DNA of 64,000 nt from UBA3263 sp964528425 (GCA_964528425.1 CAZGTD010000001.1:55685-119684); one strand, 5' to 3'. Shown: positions 42,681 through 51,140, numbered from the stretch's first letter. Numbers and translations: made by a program. The notes: a model not told the origin generated them from the letters alone.

Positions 42681-43316
42681 TTAGAACAAATAGGCGGCGG
42701 TTACTGTCCAACCGGAGGTCTTGCCTTTGATGTCTGCGCCCTGGGTACCCAACACTTTCGAGGTGATGGCATTTGAAATGCCCAGAGTATAGGCTGCTGA
42801 AATCTGAAGATGCTGGATAAGGGTTACACCAACGCCGAAGTCCCAACCAACATTACACTTTTTGGCCTTGAAATTGTCGATCAAGTCTTTGCCTACATTG
42901 AAAGCGAGATTCGGACCCGTAAAGATAGTTGGATAGAAATACTGCGAAATAACGGGCATCGGCACGTCATAGCGAACGTGGATGGGCACGGTAAGGTAGT
43001 TATAGCTTAATTTTTCGGTATAGTTATCATCGCCGGTGATTTTTGTGGTACGGTGTTCATACATAACTGAAGCATCAACGCCTACGTTGATTACGGGAAC
43101 GGTAAATTTGGCCATTACACCGGCAGCAATGCCGCAGCGGTTGTCGGAATTAAGATTGGAGAGCATTCCGCCAACATTAGTGGGATCGCTAACAACACCG
43201 CTGATGTTAAAACTGTTGATATTCACACCAACAACGGGTCCGATCTTGATGGGAAAAGCGGAGGCGGTCAGAGTTGCACCGAGCGCAACAACGACTGAAA
43301 GGATAAGTTTTTTCAT
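42681..43316 (-). CDS. Outer-membrane beta-barrel protein (PorT/OmpW-like size)
   Basis: This 211-aa protein has a signal peptide (LILSVVVALGATLTASA) and a mature part of alternating hydrophobic strands: IGPVVGVNINSFN, GIAAGVMAKFTVPVINVGVDASVMYEH, YLTVPIHVRYDVPM, GWDFGVGVTLI, LQISAAYTLGISN. It ends WTVTAAYLF with a terminal Phe, the usual signal for insertion by the BAM complex. This fits an 8-strand barrel of the OMP_b-brl_2 type. Its specific role is unknown. It is followed on the minus strand by tRNA-Ser and preceded by the lytic transglycosylase gene, 30 bases upstream. Confidence 0.82.
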   Translation of the reverse strand: MKKLILSVVVALGATLTASAFPIKIGPVVGVNINSFNISGVVSDPTNVGGMLSNLNSDNRCGIAAGVMAKFTVPVINVGVDASVMYEHRTTKITGDDNYTEKLSYNYLTVPIHVRYDVPMPVISQYFYPTIFTGPNLAFNVGKDLIDNFKAKKCNVGWDFGVGVTLIQHLQISAAYTLGISNAITSKVLGTQGADIKGKTSGWTVTAAYLF

Positions 43317-43346
43317 AATAATGATGAATTAAATATTGATTGATAA

Positions 43347-44987
43347 TTATTTGCGGGGAATAGTAAGTTTTTGGCCGAGGCCGATTTTTGTGGAGTTCAG
43401 GTTGTTGGCTTTCTGGAGCTGCTCAACCGTCAGGCCGTAGCGGCGCGAAATCGAATAGAGAGTTTCGCCCTTCTCAACCCGGTGGATCTTGGGGCGTGCA
43501 GTTTGTTTTGCAGGCTTTGCCGGTTCTTTAGCAATGGGTTGTTCTTCCTCAACAGTCTGCTCGTCAACCGGGGATTCAACCGCAGCTTCATTAACCTCAA
43601 CCTCAGAGTCGGCTGACTCGCTGACTTGAGGCTCAACAATCTGCTCAACGGTTTGTACGGCTACAGTGTCGGCCAATGCCGGTGAATTGTCGGCCTTCGG
43701 TGCAGGTACGAACTCACGGGTGCGTATTTTCAAATGTTGGCCACGACGCAGACGCGACGACTTTATGCCATTCCAACGTTTAATTTGATTGGGTGTAACC
43801 CCATATTTTTTAGCGACAGAGGTAATAGTTTCGTTGCGCCCTACCCTATGGGTAATGGTTACGTCGCGCCATGTTCCTTCCTGACCGGCCTCGGGTTGCG
43901 CCTGAGGACCACCAAGTTCAACCGTTGCCCGGGGACCCATGGTTTGCGACACACTGGCTATTGAATCGACATTCATCAGATAATTATAGACCAGCTGCTG
44001 CGGCAAACGCAGAGGATAGGGATGCACGTCGCCCGGAATAATATCCTGGCGGTATTGCGGGTTCAAAACCCGCAATTCTTCTACCGGAATGTCAAGAACC
44101 TGACTGATGGCTTGAAAATAAGTGCGGTCGGCAACATGAATAGTATCGGTCAGAATCGGGCGCTTGGCCAATGCCGGCGATATGCCGTGGTCGGCGTAAT
44201 AGGCCATGGCATAAGTGGCCCCGATAAACCCGGGCACATAGCCGCGGGTTTCAGCCGGCAGGTAATAATAGATATCCCAGAAATCCTTCGGGTTATCGGC
44301 CGAGGCGCCTGCGCGCATAAGAGCCTTGTTGATATTGCCCGGGCCGCAATTATAGGCGGCTATTGCCAGGCTCCAGTCGTTGAATATAGAATAAAGTTGC
44401 TTCAGATAACGGGCGGCTGCACGCGATGCGGCCAGAGGGTCGCGGCGCTCATCGACCAAGGTATTGATTTCCATGCCCAGGCCGCGGGCCGTCGGTAACA
44501 TAAACTGCCAGAGGCCTGTGGCGCCGGCACGCGAAACAGCATTGGGGTCGAGCGCCGATTCGATAATCGGAAGATTGCGCAGTTCGAGAGGTAATCCCTC
44601 GATTTCAAGGGCTTCCTCAAACATTGGCATATAGTAAAGCGACAGCCCGAGCATGGTCTCGACCAAGGCCCTGCGGCGGTCAACATAAAGGTCAACGTAG
44701 CTGCGAACAACAGGATTAAACGGCATTTCAATGGTTGTTGGCAGCGATTTCAATCGCTGGATAACAACGTCGTCAGTCGCGGGAACATTGGCCGTAACAA
44801 CAGTGTCCAAAACTGCAAAGTTCTGCAGGTACCAGTTTTGCTGAAGCCGGTGAACGTCGACTTGCTGGCTTTCGGGATATACGATTGCAGTGTCGGTTAT
44901 TTCATACTTCAAATCGCGCACGCTGCGGGCATTTGCAATACCAGCTGCGGCAACTGTTATGATGGTTATCAGGGAGCGTAAATTCAT
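43347..44987 (-). CDS. MltD-like lytic transglycosylase with two LysM domains
   Basis: This 546-aa secreted murein hydrolase has an N-terminal signal segment (LITIITVAAAGIANA). A GH23-type lytic transglycosylase domain (~125-270) follows, with the catalytic Glu in NLPIIESALDPNAVSRAGA, then GLWQFMLPTARGLGM and AIAAYNCGPGNINKA. Two LysM domains lie at ~375-420 (HRVGRNETITSVAKKYGVT) and ~500-545 (HRVEKGETLYSISRRYGLT). A Glu/Pro/Val-rich linker joins them. It would cut glycan strands to 1,6-anhydro ends. It lies after parA-parB-DUF5683 in the conserved Bacteroidota order. Confidence 0.93.
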   Translation of the reverse strand: MNLRSLITIITVAAAGIANARSVRDLKYEITDTAIVYPESQQVDVHRLQQNWYLQNFAVLDTVVTANVPATDDVVIQRLKSLPTTIEMPFNPVVRSYVDLYVDRRRALVETMLGLSLYYMPMFEEALEIEGLPLELRNLPIIESALDPNAVSRAGATGLWQFMLPTARGLGMEINTLVDERRDPLAASRAAARYLKQLYSIFNDWSLAIAAYNCGPGNINKALMRAGASADNPKDFWDIYYYLPAETRGYVPGFIGATYAMAYYADHGISPALAKRPILTDTIHVADRTYFQAISQVLDIPVEELRVLNPQYRQDIIPGDVHPYPLRLPQQLVYNYLMNVDSIASVSQTMGPRATVELGGPQAQPEAGQEGTWRDVTITHRVGRNETITSVAKKYGVTPNQIKRWNGIKSSRLRRGQHLKIRTREFVPAPKADNSPALADTVAVQTVEQIVEPQVSESADSEVEVNEAAVESPVDEQTVEEEQPIAKEPAKPAKQTARPKIHRVEKGETLYSISRRYGLTVEQLQKANNLNSTKIGLGQKLTIPRK

Positions 44988-45001
44988 GATTTAAGACCGG
45001 T

Positions 45002-45682
45002 TTAGAAGGAGAGAGCCCATTGAAGCCCGAATGAGGGCAACGAACGGACGTTGGAATTAAAAAAAGTTGGCGACCACTCCAGCGAGAGGTCGGGAGAGAT
45101 ATCGAAATGAGCCAGCGAGGCATCGACATAGGCGTCTATGATAGCAACAAGATAAACACCTATCATGCCGACAATACATAGATCGCGGTTGCGGCGGAAG
45201 TAGTTCTTGCGCGACTGAAAAGTCCGCTGCAACCAGTCGTGGTTGAGCTGCGATTCCGAGACGCCTGGCGCAAAGAAGTTCATATAGCTGGTGGTCGACG
45301 GATCGTTGTCCATCAGGTCGTTATATGCCGTGGTGTAGTCAGTCAGCATGGTGTTGTTCCAGCTCGTGGCATATATCAGCCCCATGTATGCTCCAACAAC
45401 TATGGGCAGCTTCCAGAAGCGGCGGTTATAAAGTTGGCCGAGACCGGGACACAAGACCGAAAGCCAGGTTGCACGCGTAGGGTCCGGGTTGAAAACCCTG
45501 ACCGGTTCCGGCGGCTCAATCGCTACGGTGTCGGGCATCGAAACCATCAGTGAATCAGCCTGGAGGAATATCGTGTCGCTATCAATAACCGCAAGGGTGT
45601 CGGTCGGCTCCTGTGCTCGGGAGCAGACAAAGGCGAGCAATAGTGCGCAAACAATCAATATGGGCTTGCGCACGGAAATCAT
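45002..45682 (-). CDS. DUF5683 family membrane protein
   Basis: This 226-aa protein has a signal-like N-terminus (ILIVCALLLAFVCSRAQ), a Thr/Asp-rich linker and the DUF5683 core (TRATWLSVLCPGLGQLYNRRFWKLPIVVGA in parts). It has two hydrophobic helices (PIVVGAYMGLIYA; LCIVGMIGVYLVAIIDAYVDA). The conserved PGLGQ and IDAYVDA segments mark this Bacteroidota family. Function is unknown; the constant link with parAB and an MltD-like enzyme suggests an envelope/cell-cycle role, which is inference. Its start overlaps the parB stop by 4 bases. Confidence 0.85.
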   Translation of the reverse strand: MISVRKPILIVCALLLAFVCSRAQEPTDTLAVIDSDTIFLQADSLMVSMPDTVAIEPPEPVRVFNPDPTRATWLSVLCPGLGQLYNRRFWKLPIVVGAYMGLIYATSWNNTMLTDYTTAYNDLMDNDPSTTSYMNFFAPGVSESQLNHDWLQRTFQSRKNYFRRNRDLCIVGMIGVYLVAIIDAYVDASLAHFDISPDLSLEWSPTFFNSNVRSLPSFGLQWALSF

Positions 45683-46572
45683 CCTTTAATAGTGTCGAAA
45701 ATAGCGATTAAACGTTCAAGTTCTTCTTCCGACGAGAAAGGAAAGGTGATTTTACCCTGACCGTTCTTGCCAATCGAAAACTGCACGCGAGTATTAAAAG
45801 CGGCCGAAAGATGACGCTTCAGGCCGTCATATTCGCTGGCAACTCGTTTTTGCGCTGCAGGCTTGGGGTCATCGACCGGCTGGCCGGCCTCGGCGCGCTC
45901 ACGATACTGCTTTGCAAGTTCTTCGACGCGGCGAACGCTCAAACCCTGGTCGAGGATTTCGCCATAGAGTTTCAACTGAAGTTTCGGATTGTCGAGGGTA
46001 AGCAGCGTGCGTGCGTGGCCCATGTCGAGGCGCTTGTCGCGCAAACCGAGCTGAACCTCTGCCGGCAGCTTCAGCAAACGCAGGAAGTTGGCAATAGTTG
46101 TGCGCTTCTTGCCAATACGCTCTGATAAGCGCTCCTGGGTGAGATTATACTGCTCAATCAGCTTTTTAAAGGTCAGAGCGATTTCAATGGCATTCAGATC
46201 TTCGCGCTGAATATTCTCAATCAGCGCCATTTCGGTCAGTTCGGCATCATTAACCGTTCTCACATAGGCGGGCACCGAAGTCAAACCCGCCAGTTTGGCC
46301 GCCCGATAGCGGCGTTCGCCGGCAATAATCTGATATTCGTCGGGGCCAATCTTGCGCAGGCTCAGAGGCTGAATAATTCCGAGTTCGGCAATCGAAGTTG
46401 CCAGTTCCTGAAGCGCTTCTTCGTCGAAAGTGCGCCTCGGCTGATCCGGATTGGGATGTATGGAATCGAGGGCAACGTCGTTAATAGCCGATGACCCGCG
46501 GGCAGGAACATCGTCCATGCTCAACAGCGAATCCAGGCCGCGCCCGAGAGCTTTTTTAGGGAGGGGAGCCAT
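45679..46572 (-). CDS. parB: Chromosome partitioning protein ParB
   Basis: This 297-aa CTP-dependent DNA clamp binds parS sites. It has the short N-terminal ParA-stimulating segment (LGRGLDSLLS), the nuclease-like domain IHPNPDQPRRTFDEEAL, and the CTP-binding motif IIAGERRYRAAKLAG (~88-102) with ALIENIQREDLN. The HTH is LSERIGKKRTTIANFLRLL, and the C-terminal dimer domain is present. It lies 5 bases after parA. No parS-like palindrome (TGTTnCACGTGnAACA type) was noticed within the window, so the sites are probably near the origin elsewhere. Confidence 0.95.
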   Translation of the reverse strand: MAPLPKKALGRGLDSLLSMDDVPARGSSAINDVALDSIHPNPDQPRRTFDEEALQELATSIAELGIIQPLSLRKIGPDEYQIIAGERRYRAAKLAGLTSVPAYVRTVNDAELTEMALIENIQREDLNAIEIALTFKKLIEQYNLTQERLSERIGKKRTTIANFLRLLKLPAEVQLGLRDKRLDMGHARTLLTLDNPKLQLKLYGEILDQGLSVRRVEELAKQYRERAEAGQPVDDPKPAAQKRVASEYDGLKRHLSAAFNTRVQFSIGKNGQGKITFPFSSEEELERLIAIFDTIKG

Positions 46573-46577
46573 AGGAA

Positions 46578-47351
46578 TTATTTCTTGTGAGAGTGTTTCT
46601 TAATGATTTCGCGAGCCAACTGAATATGCGATGTTGCGCCGCGCGAAGCCGGATCATAAAGCAGCGCCGGCAGGCCGTGGCTCGGAGCCTCGCTCAGGCG
46701 GATATTGCGAGGAATAACGGTGTCGAACACCATATCGCCGAAATGGCCCTTCAGTTCCTCATAAATCTGATTAGCCAGACGTAGGCGAGCATCATACATA
46801 GTCAGCAAAAAGCCCTCGATTTCAAGCGCCGGATTCAGCTTTGACTTAATGATGCGTATGGTATTCAACAGCTTTGATATGCCCTCCAAAGCAAAATATT
46901 CTGCCTGTACCGGAATAATAACCGAATCAGCCGCTGTCAGCGCATTAACGGTTATCAGACCAAGCGACGGCGAGCAGTCAATCAGAATATAATCATAATC
47001 TTCGGTAACCGGAGCCAATGCACGCTTCAGAACCGACTCGCGGTTCTCCTTGCCAACCAGCTCCAATTCGGCTCCCGCCAGATCAATGCGCGAGCCTATA
47101 AGGTCGAGCCCTTCAACGCAGGTTGCTACCTGCGACCCCTTAACGGGATATTCGTCAACCAGACATTCATATATAGAGCCGGACATTTTGCGCGGGTCTA
47201 TACCGTAGCCCGACGTTGCATTAGCCTGAGGGTCAGCATCAACAATAAGCACCTTTTTCTTCTCGGCAGCCAGCGAAGCGGCCAGATTGATGGCGGTGGT
47301 TGTCTTGCCAACCCCGCCCTTTTGGTTTGCTATAGCTATGATTTTTCCCAT
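46578..47351 (-). CDS. parA: Chromosome partitioning ATPase ParA (Soj)
   Basis: This 257-aa Walker-type ATPase drives segregation of ParB-parS complexes. The deviant Walker A KGGVGKTTTAINLAA (~12-26) has the signature lysine. Motif A' is DADPQANATSGYG, and the Walker B segment is YDYILIDCSPSLGLITVNAL. It is of the short chromosomal type without an N-terminal HTH. It heads a minus-strand cluster parA-parB-DUF5683-MltD. A TAAATTTG box lies 25 bases upstream. Confidence 0.95.
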   Translation of the reverse strand: MGKIIAIANQKGGVGKTTTAINLAASLAAEKKKVLIVDADPQANATSGYGIDPRKMSGSIYECLVDEYPVKGSQVATCVEGLDLIGSRIDLAGAELELVGKENRESVLKRALAPVTEDYDYILIDCSPSLGLITVNALTAADSVIIPVQAEYFALEGISKLLNTIRIIKSKLNPALEIEGFLLTMYDARLRLANQIYEELKGHFGDMVFDTVIPRNIRLSEAPSHGLPALLYDPASRGATSHIQLAREIIKKHSHKK

Positions 47352-47376
47352 AATGGATTATATACTTAGTAGACCA

Positions 47377-47384
47377 CAAATTTA
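47377..47384 (-). promoter_or_regulatory. Promoter -7 box of the parAB cluster
   Basis: TAAATTTG on the minus strand, 25 bases before the parA ATG at 47351. No TTG at the standard -33 position was found. Confidence 0.5.
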
Positions 47385-47588
47385 AGCATTTTTCCCCATA
47401 TACCGAAATTTTAAACACTTTTTAATAAATATTTCAGTGGTGAATCATTGCGACTTTTGTTTTGTTAAACTTTCTTAAGCTGAAGGGATTTTTGATGACG
47501 CGGTTGTTAATTAAGTAAAGATTAAATTATAGCTTTTGGGCAATAATTTGATCTTAAAGATACTCATTTTTCTCTCTCTTTTCCATGA

Positions 47589-47623
47589 GGAGGCGCGCTC
47601 GGGTGGGTTCGCCTCCTTTTTTT
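47589..47623 (+). terminator. Orphan plus-strand terminator; possible small RNA upstream
   Basis: GGAGGCG (47589-47595) pairs with CGCCTCC (47610-47616) and is followed by seven T residues. No plus-strand protein gene precedes it: 47385-47588 holds only AT-rich sequence. It may end a small RNA starting in 47.4-47.55 kb. The gene-free stretch 47352-47693 otherwise holds only the parA promoter box and the leader of the next small gene. Confidence 0.6.
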
Positions 47624-47693
47624 CGTGTGAACATTTCTTAATCCGGGCGCGTTATCAAGTATATTTAACATCACTACCATACTACTTACTATT

Positions 47694-47960
47694 ATGAAAA
47701 AAGTTCTGCTGCTCGCCGCAATTGCCCTTGCAACTTCATTTGCCGCTTCGGCAAATCCGGAATGCAATCCCTGGGCCGCAACATCTGAAACCCCAGTTGA
47801 AGCACCCGTTAACTCAACTTCTAAAACTGACGGTTGCCAGACTTCCAAAGCAAACAAGAAAGCCGATAATGACCGGCAGACATCTGCCAAGCTACGCCGC
47901 GACAATATCCACATCCGAGCCCATCAGCAGGCAATCAGCAACCAGCATATTCAAAAATAA
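47694..47960 (+). CDS. Small secreted protein, unknown
   Basis: This 88-aa product has a good signal peptide (KKVLLLAAIALATSFAASA). The mature part of ~68 residues is polar, with two Cys (PECNPWA and DGCQTSK), rich in Thr/Ser/Asn and then Lys/Arg/Gln/His. No family is recognised. The two Cys could form one disulfide in the periplasm. A strong terminator follows 24 bases after the stop, which supports expression. It is a lone gene between parA (divergent) and a small minus-strand gene. Confidence 0.6.
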   Translation: MKKVLLLAAIALATSFAASANPECNPWAATSETPVEAPVNSTSKTDGCQTSKANKKADNDRQTSAKLRRDNIHIRAHQQAISNQHIQK

Positions 47961-47983
47961 TTCCTAATATAGAAACTTATTAA

Positions 47984-48020
47984 CCCCAAAAGCCCGACCG
48001 GACTTTTGGGGTAACTTTTT
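47984..48020 (+). terminator. Terminator of the small secreted protein gene
   Basis: CCCCAAAAG (47984-47992) and CTTTTGGGG (48003-48011) form a perfect 9-bp stem with a 10-base loop, followed by TAACTTTTT. Confidence 0.8.
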
Positions 48021-48043
48021 GTGCAACTGTAAAAAAAATAATT

Positions 48044-48076
48044 AACCCCCGCAGGTTAATTATTATTGCGGGGGTT
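48044..48076 (-). terminator. Terminator of the 45-aa minus-strand gene
   Basis: On the minus strand AACCCCCGCA and TGCGGGGGTT form a perfect 10-bp stem with a 13-base loop, followed by an A/T-rich tail with eight T residues. The stem's 5' arm lies within the last codons of the small gene and the stop codon lies in the loop. Confidence 0.8.
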
Positions 48077-48193
48077 ATTGTTGAGCTGTCGGGTATATTG
48101 TTTTTCCAGACAGGAGTTTTCTTTGTCGTTGTCGGCGTGGTCAATTGCAGCGCCCGGATAGTTCTTTTCGTCAAATGTCTTTGAGTTGTTCAT
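48056..48193 (-). CDS. 45-aa polar small protein, unknown
   Basis: A 46-codon reading frame runs from ATG at 48193 to TAA at 48058-48056, coding a soluble, charged peptide: MNNSKTFDEKNYPGAAID, then HADNDKENSCLEKQYTRQ and an Asn-rich end. Its stop lies in the loop of a perfect terminator hairpin, the usual design for compact small genes. It lies 61 bases downstream of the malic enzyme gene on the same strand, and may be co-transcribed or have its own promoter. No function can be assigned. Confidence 0.5.
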   Translation of the reverse strand: MNNSKTFDEKNYPGAAIDHADNDKENSCLEKQYTRQLNNNPRNNN

Positions 48194-48253
48194 AATAGTA
48201 GGTGTTTAAATGTTCTTTCTTTACTATTACAACAACCGGCAGGACGGTTTTGT

Positions 48254-49543
48254 TTACCGACACATGCCAACATTTGCTACCCTTTGCAGCAACCGGGACT
48301 CATAGGCACTCCAGTCGCTGATAGGCCGGCGGGCAACGCCGCTTTCGGCGGCCGCGCGGGCAACTGCCGGCGAAACCATGGTGAGCAACCGAGGGTCAAA
48401 AGCCTTAGGAATTACATAGGCCTGGCCGAAACTGAGTTCCCGGAGATTATAGGCTTTCAAAACCGAGTCGGGCACAGGCTCTTTGGCCAGCGCAGCTATG
48501 GCATGCACGGCTGCGAGCTTCATGGGCTCATTGATTTCGGTGGCCTCGCAGTCGAGAGCCCCGCGAAATATATAGGGGAAGCCTAAAACGTTGTTAACCT
48601 GATTGGGATAGTCGCTGCGGCCGGTAGCCACTATGGCGTCGGGACGCGTTTTCACCGCCAGGTCATAGTCAATTTCCGGGTCGGGATTAGCCAAGGCGAA
48701 GACGATGGGACGCGGAGCCATTGAAAGCAGCATTTCAGGGGTTACTATATCTTTTACCGACAGCCCGAGGAAAACGTCGGCCCCAACCATAGCCTCCTGC
48801 AGAGTATGGAGGTTGCGGTCGGTGGCAAACTCTCGCTTCTGGTCGTTCAGGTCAGTGCGATCGGCACGGATAACTCCTTTGGAGTCACACATAACGATAT
48901 TTTCTTTCTTTACTCCGAGCTCAACATACAGACGAGTGCAGCTGACCGCTGCTGCACCGGCGCCGTTAACAACCAGACGCACCTGATCAATACGTTTGCC
49001 CTGGAGTTCAAGGGCATTGAGCAGGCCGGCGCCGGTAATGATTGCCGTGCCGTGCTGGTCATCGTGCATAACGGGAATATTGCATTCTTCCTTCAGCCGA
49101 CGCTCGATTTCAAAACATTCGGGAGCCTTTATATCCTCAAGATTTATGCCGCCGAAAGTCGGGGCCAAAGCCTTGACGACCTCAACGAAACCATCGGGGT
49201 CTTTGCGGTCAACTTCAATGTCGAAACAATCCAAACCGGCAAAAATCTTAAACAAAAGTGCCTTGCCTTCCATGACCGGCTTGCCGGCAAGAGGGCCTAT
49301 ATCGCCAAGGCCCAATACGGCAGTGCCGTTGGAAATTACGGCAACGAGGTTACCTTTGTTGGTATATTTGAAAACGTCGGCCGGATTAGCCTTGATTTCC
49401 TCGCATGGAAAGGCCACGCCCGGCGAATAGGCCAGCGCTAAATCGGTTTGCGATTCATATGGTTTGGTGGGCTCGACGGCTATCTTGCCCGGCGCGGGAA
49501 ACTCATGGTAATCGAGCGCAGCTTGTTTTGTAATCTTATTCAT
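48254..49543 (-). CDS. Malic enzyme, short form
   Basis: This 429-aa NAD(P)-dependent oxidative decarboxylase converts malate to pyruvate and CO2. Malic-enzyme motifs are YESQTDLALAYSPGVAFPC, AVISNGTAVLGLGDIGPLAG and the metal/catalytic region PVMHDDQHGTAIITGAGLLNA. RLVVNGAGAAAVSC is the dinucleotide fold and FALANPDPEI comes later. It lacks the phosphotransacetylase-like domain of the ~760-aa MaeB, so it is the short malic enzyme class. Cofactor preference is not readable with certainty. It lies 33 bases downstream of purB and may share its transcript. Confidence 0.93.
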   Translation of the reverse strand: MNKITKQAALDYHEFPAPGKIAVEPTKPYESQTDLALAYSPGVAFPCEEIKANPADVFKYTNKGNLVAVISNGTAVLGLGDIGPLAGKPVMEGKALLFKIFAGLDCFDIEVDRKDPDGFVEVVKALAPTFGGINLEDIKAPECFEIERRLKEECNIPVMHDDQHGTAIITGAGLLNALELQGKRIDQVRLVVNGAGAAAVSCTRLYVELGVKKENIVMCDSKGVIRADRTDLNDQKREFATDRNLHTLQEAMVGADVFLGLSVKDIVTPEMLLSMAPRPIVFALANPDPEIDYDLAVKTRPDAIVATGRSDYPNQVNNVLGFPYIFRGALDCEATEINEPMKLAAVHAIAALAKEPVPDSVLKAYNLRELSFGQAYVIPKAFDPRLLTMVSPAVARAAAESGVARRPISDWSAYESRLLQRVANVGMCR

Positions 49544-49576
49544 ATACTTACTGAACCATTTAATCAGCCCAATGGT

Positions 49577-50920
49577 TCAGCGACCGGTATAATTCATCGG
49601 AGTAATCGCACGGAGTTCCGCCTTAACATCGTCGCTAACTTCGAGAGTGTCAATAAAATCGTTTACGATTTCGGGAGTAATCGCGGTATTTACGCGCGTG
49701 AGCGCTTTCAATGTCTCATAGGGATTCGGATAACCCTCGCGACGCAAAATGGTTTGAATACCCTCGGCAACAACTGCATAATTCTGCTGAAGGTCGCGCG
49801 CAATCGCTTCCTCGTTTAGCAGCAGCTTACCCAATCCTTTGGCGGTCGAAGCAATGGCAATAAGACTGTGGGCCAGAGGAACGCCAATGTTGCGCAGAAC
49901 CGTAGAGTCGGTCAAATCGCGCTGCAGGCGGCTAACAGGGAGTTTTTGGGCCAGATGTGCCAAAACGGCATTTGCCAGACCCAGATTGCCTTCGGAATTT
50001 TCAAAGTCGATGGGATTGACCTTGTGGGGCATAGCCGATGAACCAACCTCGCCCGCCTTGATACGCTGCTTGAAATAATTCATTGAAATATACATCCACA
50101 TATCGCGGTCGAGGTCGAGCAGAATAGTATTGACACGACGCAAGGCATCAAACAGAGCGGCCATATTATCGTAATGCGAAATCTGGGTCGTCGGGTACTC
50201 GCGCACCAGTCCAAGCTTCTCGCTCAAGAAGTTGCGTGCGAACGAATTCCAGTCAACCTGCGGGAAAGCAACGCTATGGGCGTTGAAATTACCCGTAGCG
50301 CCGCCAAACTTGCCCGAAATCGGAGTGGCCTTCAAAAGGGCCAGCTGCGTTTGCAGGCGGCTGACATAAACCATAATTTCCTTGCCGAGTCGCGTTGGCG
50401 ATGCAGGTTGACCGTGGGTGTGGGCCAAGAGAGCGACGTCGCGCCATTGCGCCGCCAGATTTTCAAGCTGCTCAACCAGGGCGTCAATGGCCGGGGCATA
50501 GACCTCAACAATAGCATCGCAAATGCTCATCGGCACAGCCGTATTGTTAATATCCTGGCTCGTTAAGCCGAAATGAATGAACTCCTTGAATCCTTCAAGT
50601 TCCAGAGCCTCAAACTTTTCCTTAATGAAATATTCAACGGCCTTAACATCGTGGTTAGTAACTCCCTCAATTTCCTTAATACGCTCGGCATCTGCCAGGG
50701 TGAAATTCTCGTAGATAGCGCGGAGCAGCGGAAATGCAGAGGCCGGAACGTCGGCCAACTGGGGCAACGGGAGCTCACAAAGAGCGATAAAATACTCTAT
50801 TTCAACGCGAACGCGATAACGAATAAGGGCATACTCTGAAAAAAATTCATCAAGGCGCTCACACTTGTTGCGATAGCGACCATCAACCGGCGAGATAGCC
50901 GTCAGGCGGTTCAATTCCAT
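49577..50920 (-). CDS. purB: Adenylosuccinate lyase
   Basis: This 447-aa fumarase/aspartase-family enzyme acts twice in purine synthesis, on SAICAR and on adenylosuccinate. It starts LTAISPVDGRYRNKCERL, as in the E. coli-type PurB. FGLTSQDINNTAVP and LLAHTHGQPASPTRLGKE follow, with the general-acid His. The signature loop is AGEVGSSAMPHKVNPIDFEN, carrying the catalytic Ser. The promoter is the minus half of a divergent inverted repeat at 50960-50992, 41 bases upstream. Confidence 0.96.
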   Translation of the reverse strand: MELNRLTAISPVDGRYRNKCERLDEFFSEYALIRYRVRVEIEYFIALCELPLPQLADVPASAFPLLRAIYENFTLADAERIKEIEGVTNHDVKAVEYFIKEKFEALELEGFKEFIHFGLTSQDINNTAVPMSICDAIVEVYAPAIDALVEQLENLAAQWRDVALLAHTHGQPASPTRLGKEIMVYVSRLQTQLALLKATPISGKFGGATGNFNAHSVAFPQVDWNSFARNFLSEKLGLVREYPTTQISHYDNMAALFDALRRVNTILLDLDRDMWMYISMNYFKQRIKAGEVGSSAMPHKVNPIDFENSEGNLGLANAVLAHLAQKLPVSRLQRDLTDSTVLRNIGVPLAHSLIAIASTAKGLGKLLLNEEAIARDLQQNYAVVAEGIQTILRREGYPNPYETLKALTRVNTAITPEIVNDFIDTLEVSDDVKAELRAITPMNYTGR

Positions 50921-50959
50921 TAAATATAGGCTTAAAAGTTAATTTTGGTGTTTCGATAC

Positions 50960-50992
50960 TGCAAAGTTACGAAAAATTTTTGTAACTTTGCA
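50960..50992. promoter_or_regulatory. Back-to-back promoter inverted repeat for purB (-) and tRNA-Arg (+)
   Basis: TGCAAAGTTAC, 11 A/T-rich bases, GTAACTTTGCA form a perfect 11-bp inverted repeat. Each arm is a TAACTTTG -7 box: minus strand 50969-50962 for purB and plus strand 50983-50990 for tRNA-Arg. The boxes point outward, so each promoter's upstream region covers the other's -7 box. Confidence 0.7.
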
Positions 50993-51009
50993 CCCGAAAT
51001 AAAAAAACC

Positions 51010-51083
51010 GGTCGCGTAGCTCAGCTGGATAGAGCAACAGCCTTCTAAGCTGTGGGTCTTGGGTTCGAATCCCAACGCGATCA
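51010..51083 (+). tRNA. tRNA-Arg (anticodon TCT)
   Basis: The 74-nt tRNA has acceptor GGTCGCG/CGCGATC, anticodon stem ACAGC/GCTGT around loop CTTCTAA (anticodon TCT, reading AGA) and T-arm TTGGG TTCGAAT CCCAA. Discriminator A is followed by an encoded CCA (51084-51086). It is the last clear core gene before the accessory region, and is followed by a strong terminator. Confidence 0.95.
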
Positions 51084-51092
51084 CCACCCAAT

Positions 51093-51140
51093 AAAAGTGT
51101 TGAAATGCAGTAGTTTACCAAGCATCTCAACACTTTTTTT
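51093..51140 (+). terminator. Terminator of tRNA-Arg
   Basis: AAAAGTGTTGA pairs with TCAACACTTTT (11 bp), extended by ATGC/GCAT after one mismatch, and is followed by a T-run. Confidence 0.85.

Noticed and set aside
45679..47351. Replication origin or parS cluster near parAB and dnaN
   Set aside because: No CACGTG-centred parS palindrome or DnaA-box cluster was noticed, dnaA is absent, and parAB lies in its usual Bacteroidota envelope-gene neighbourhood.
47564..47914. A 116-codon minus-strand frame opposite the small secreted protein
   Set aside because: It runs antisense through a signal-peptide-coding gene and the orphan terminator, with low-complexity content and no family; the plus-strand gene has the better start and terminator.
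51010..51086. tRNA-Arg itself as the integration site of the visible element
   Set aside because: The gene is intact with CCA and its own terminator, and no partial copy of its 3' end is seen in the window; the tRNA-Gly remnant fits the boundary better, though an older use cannot be excluded.
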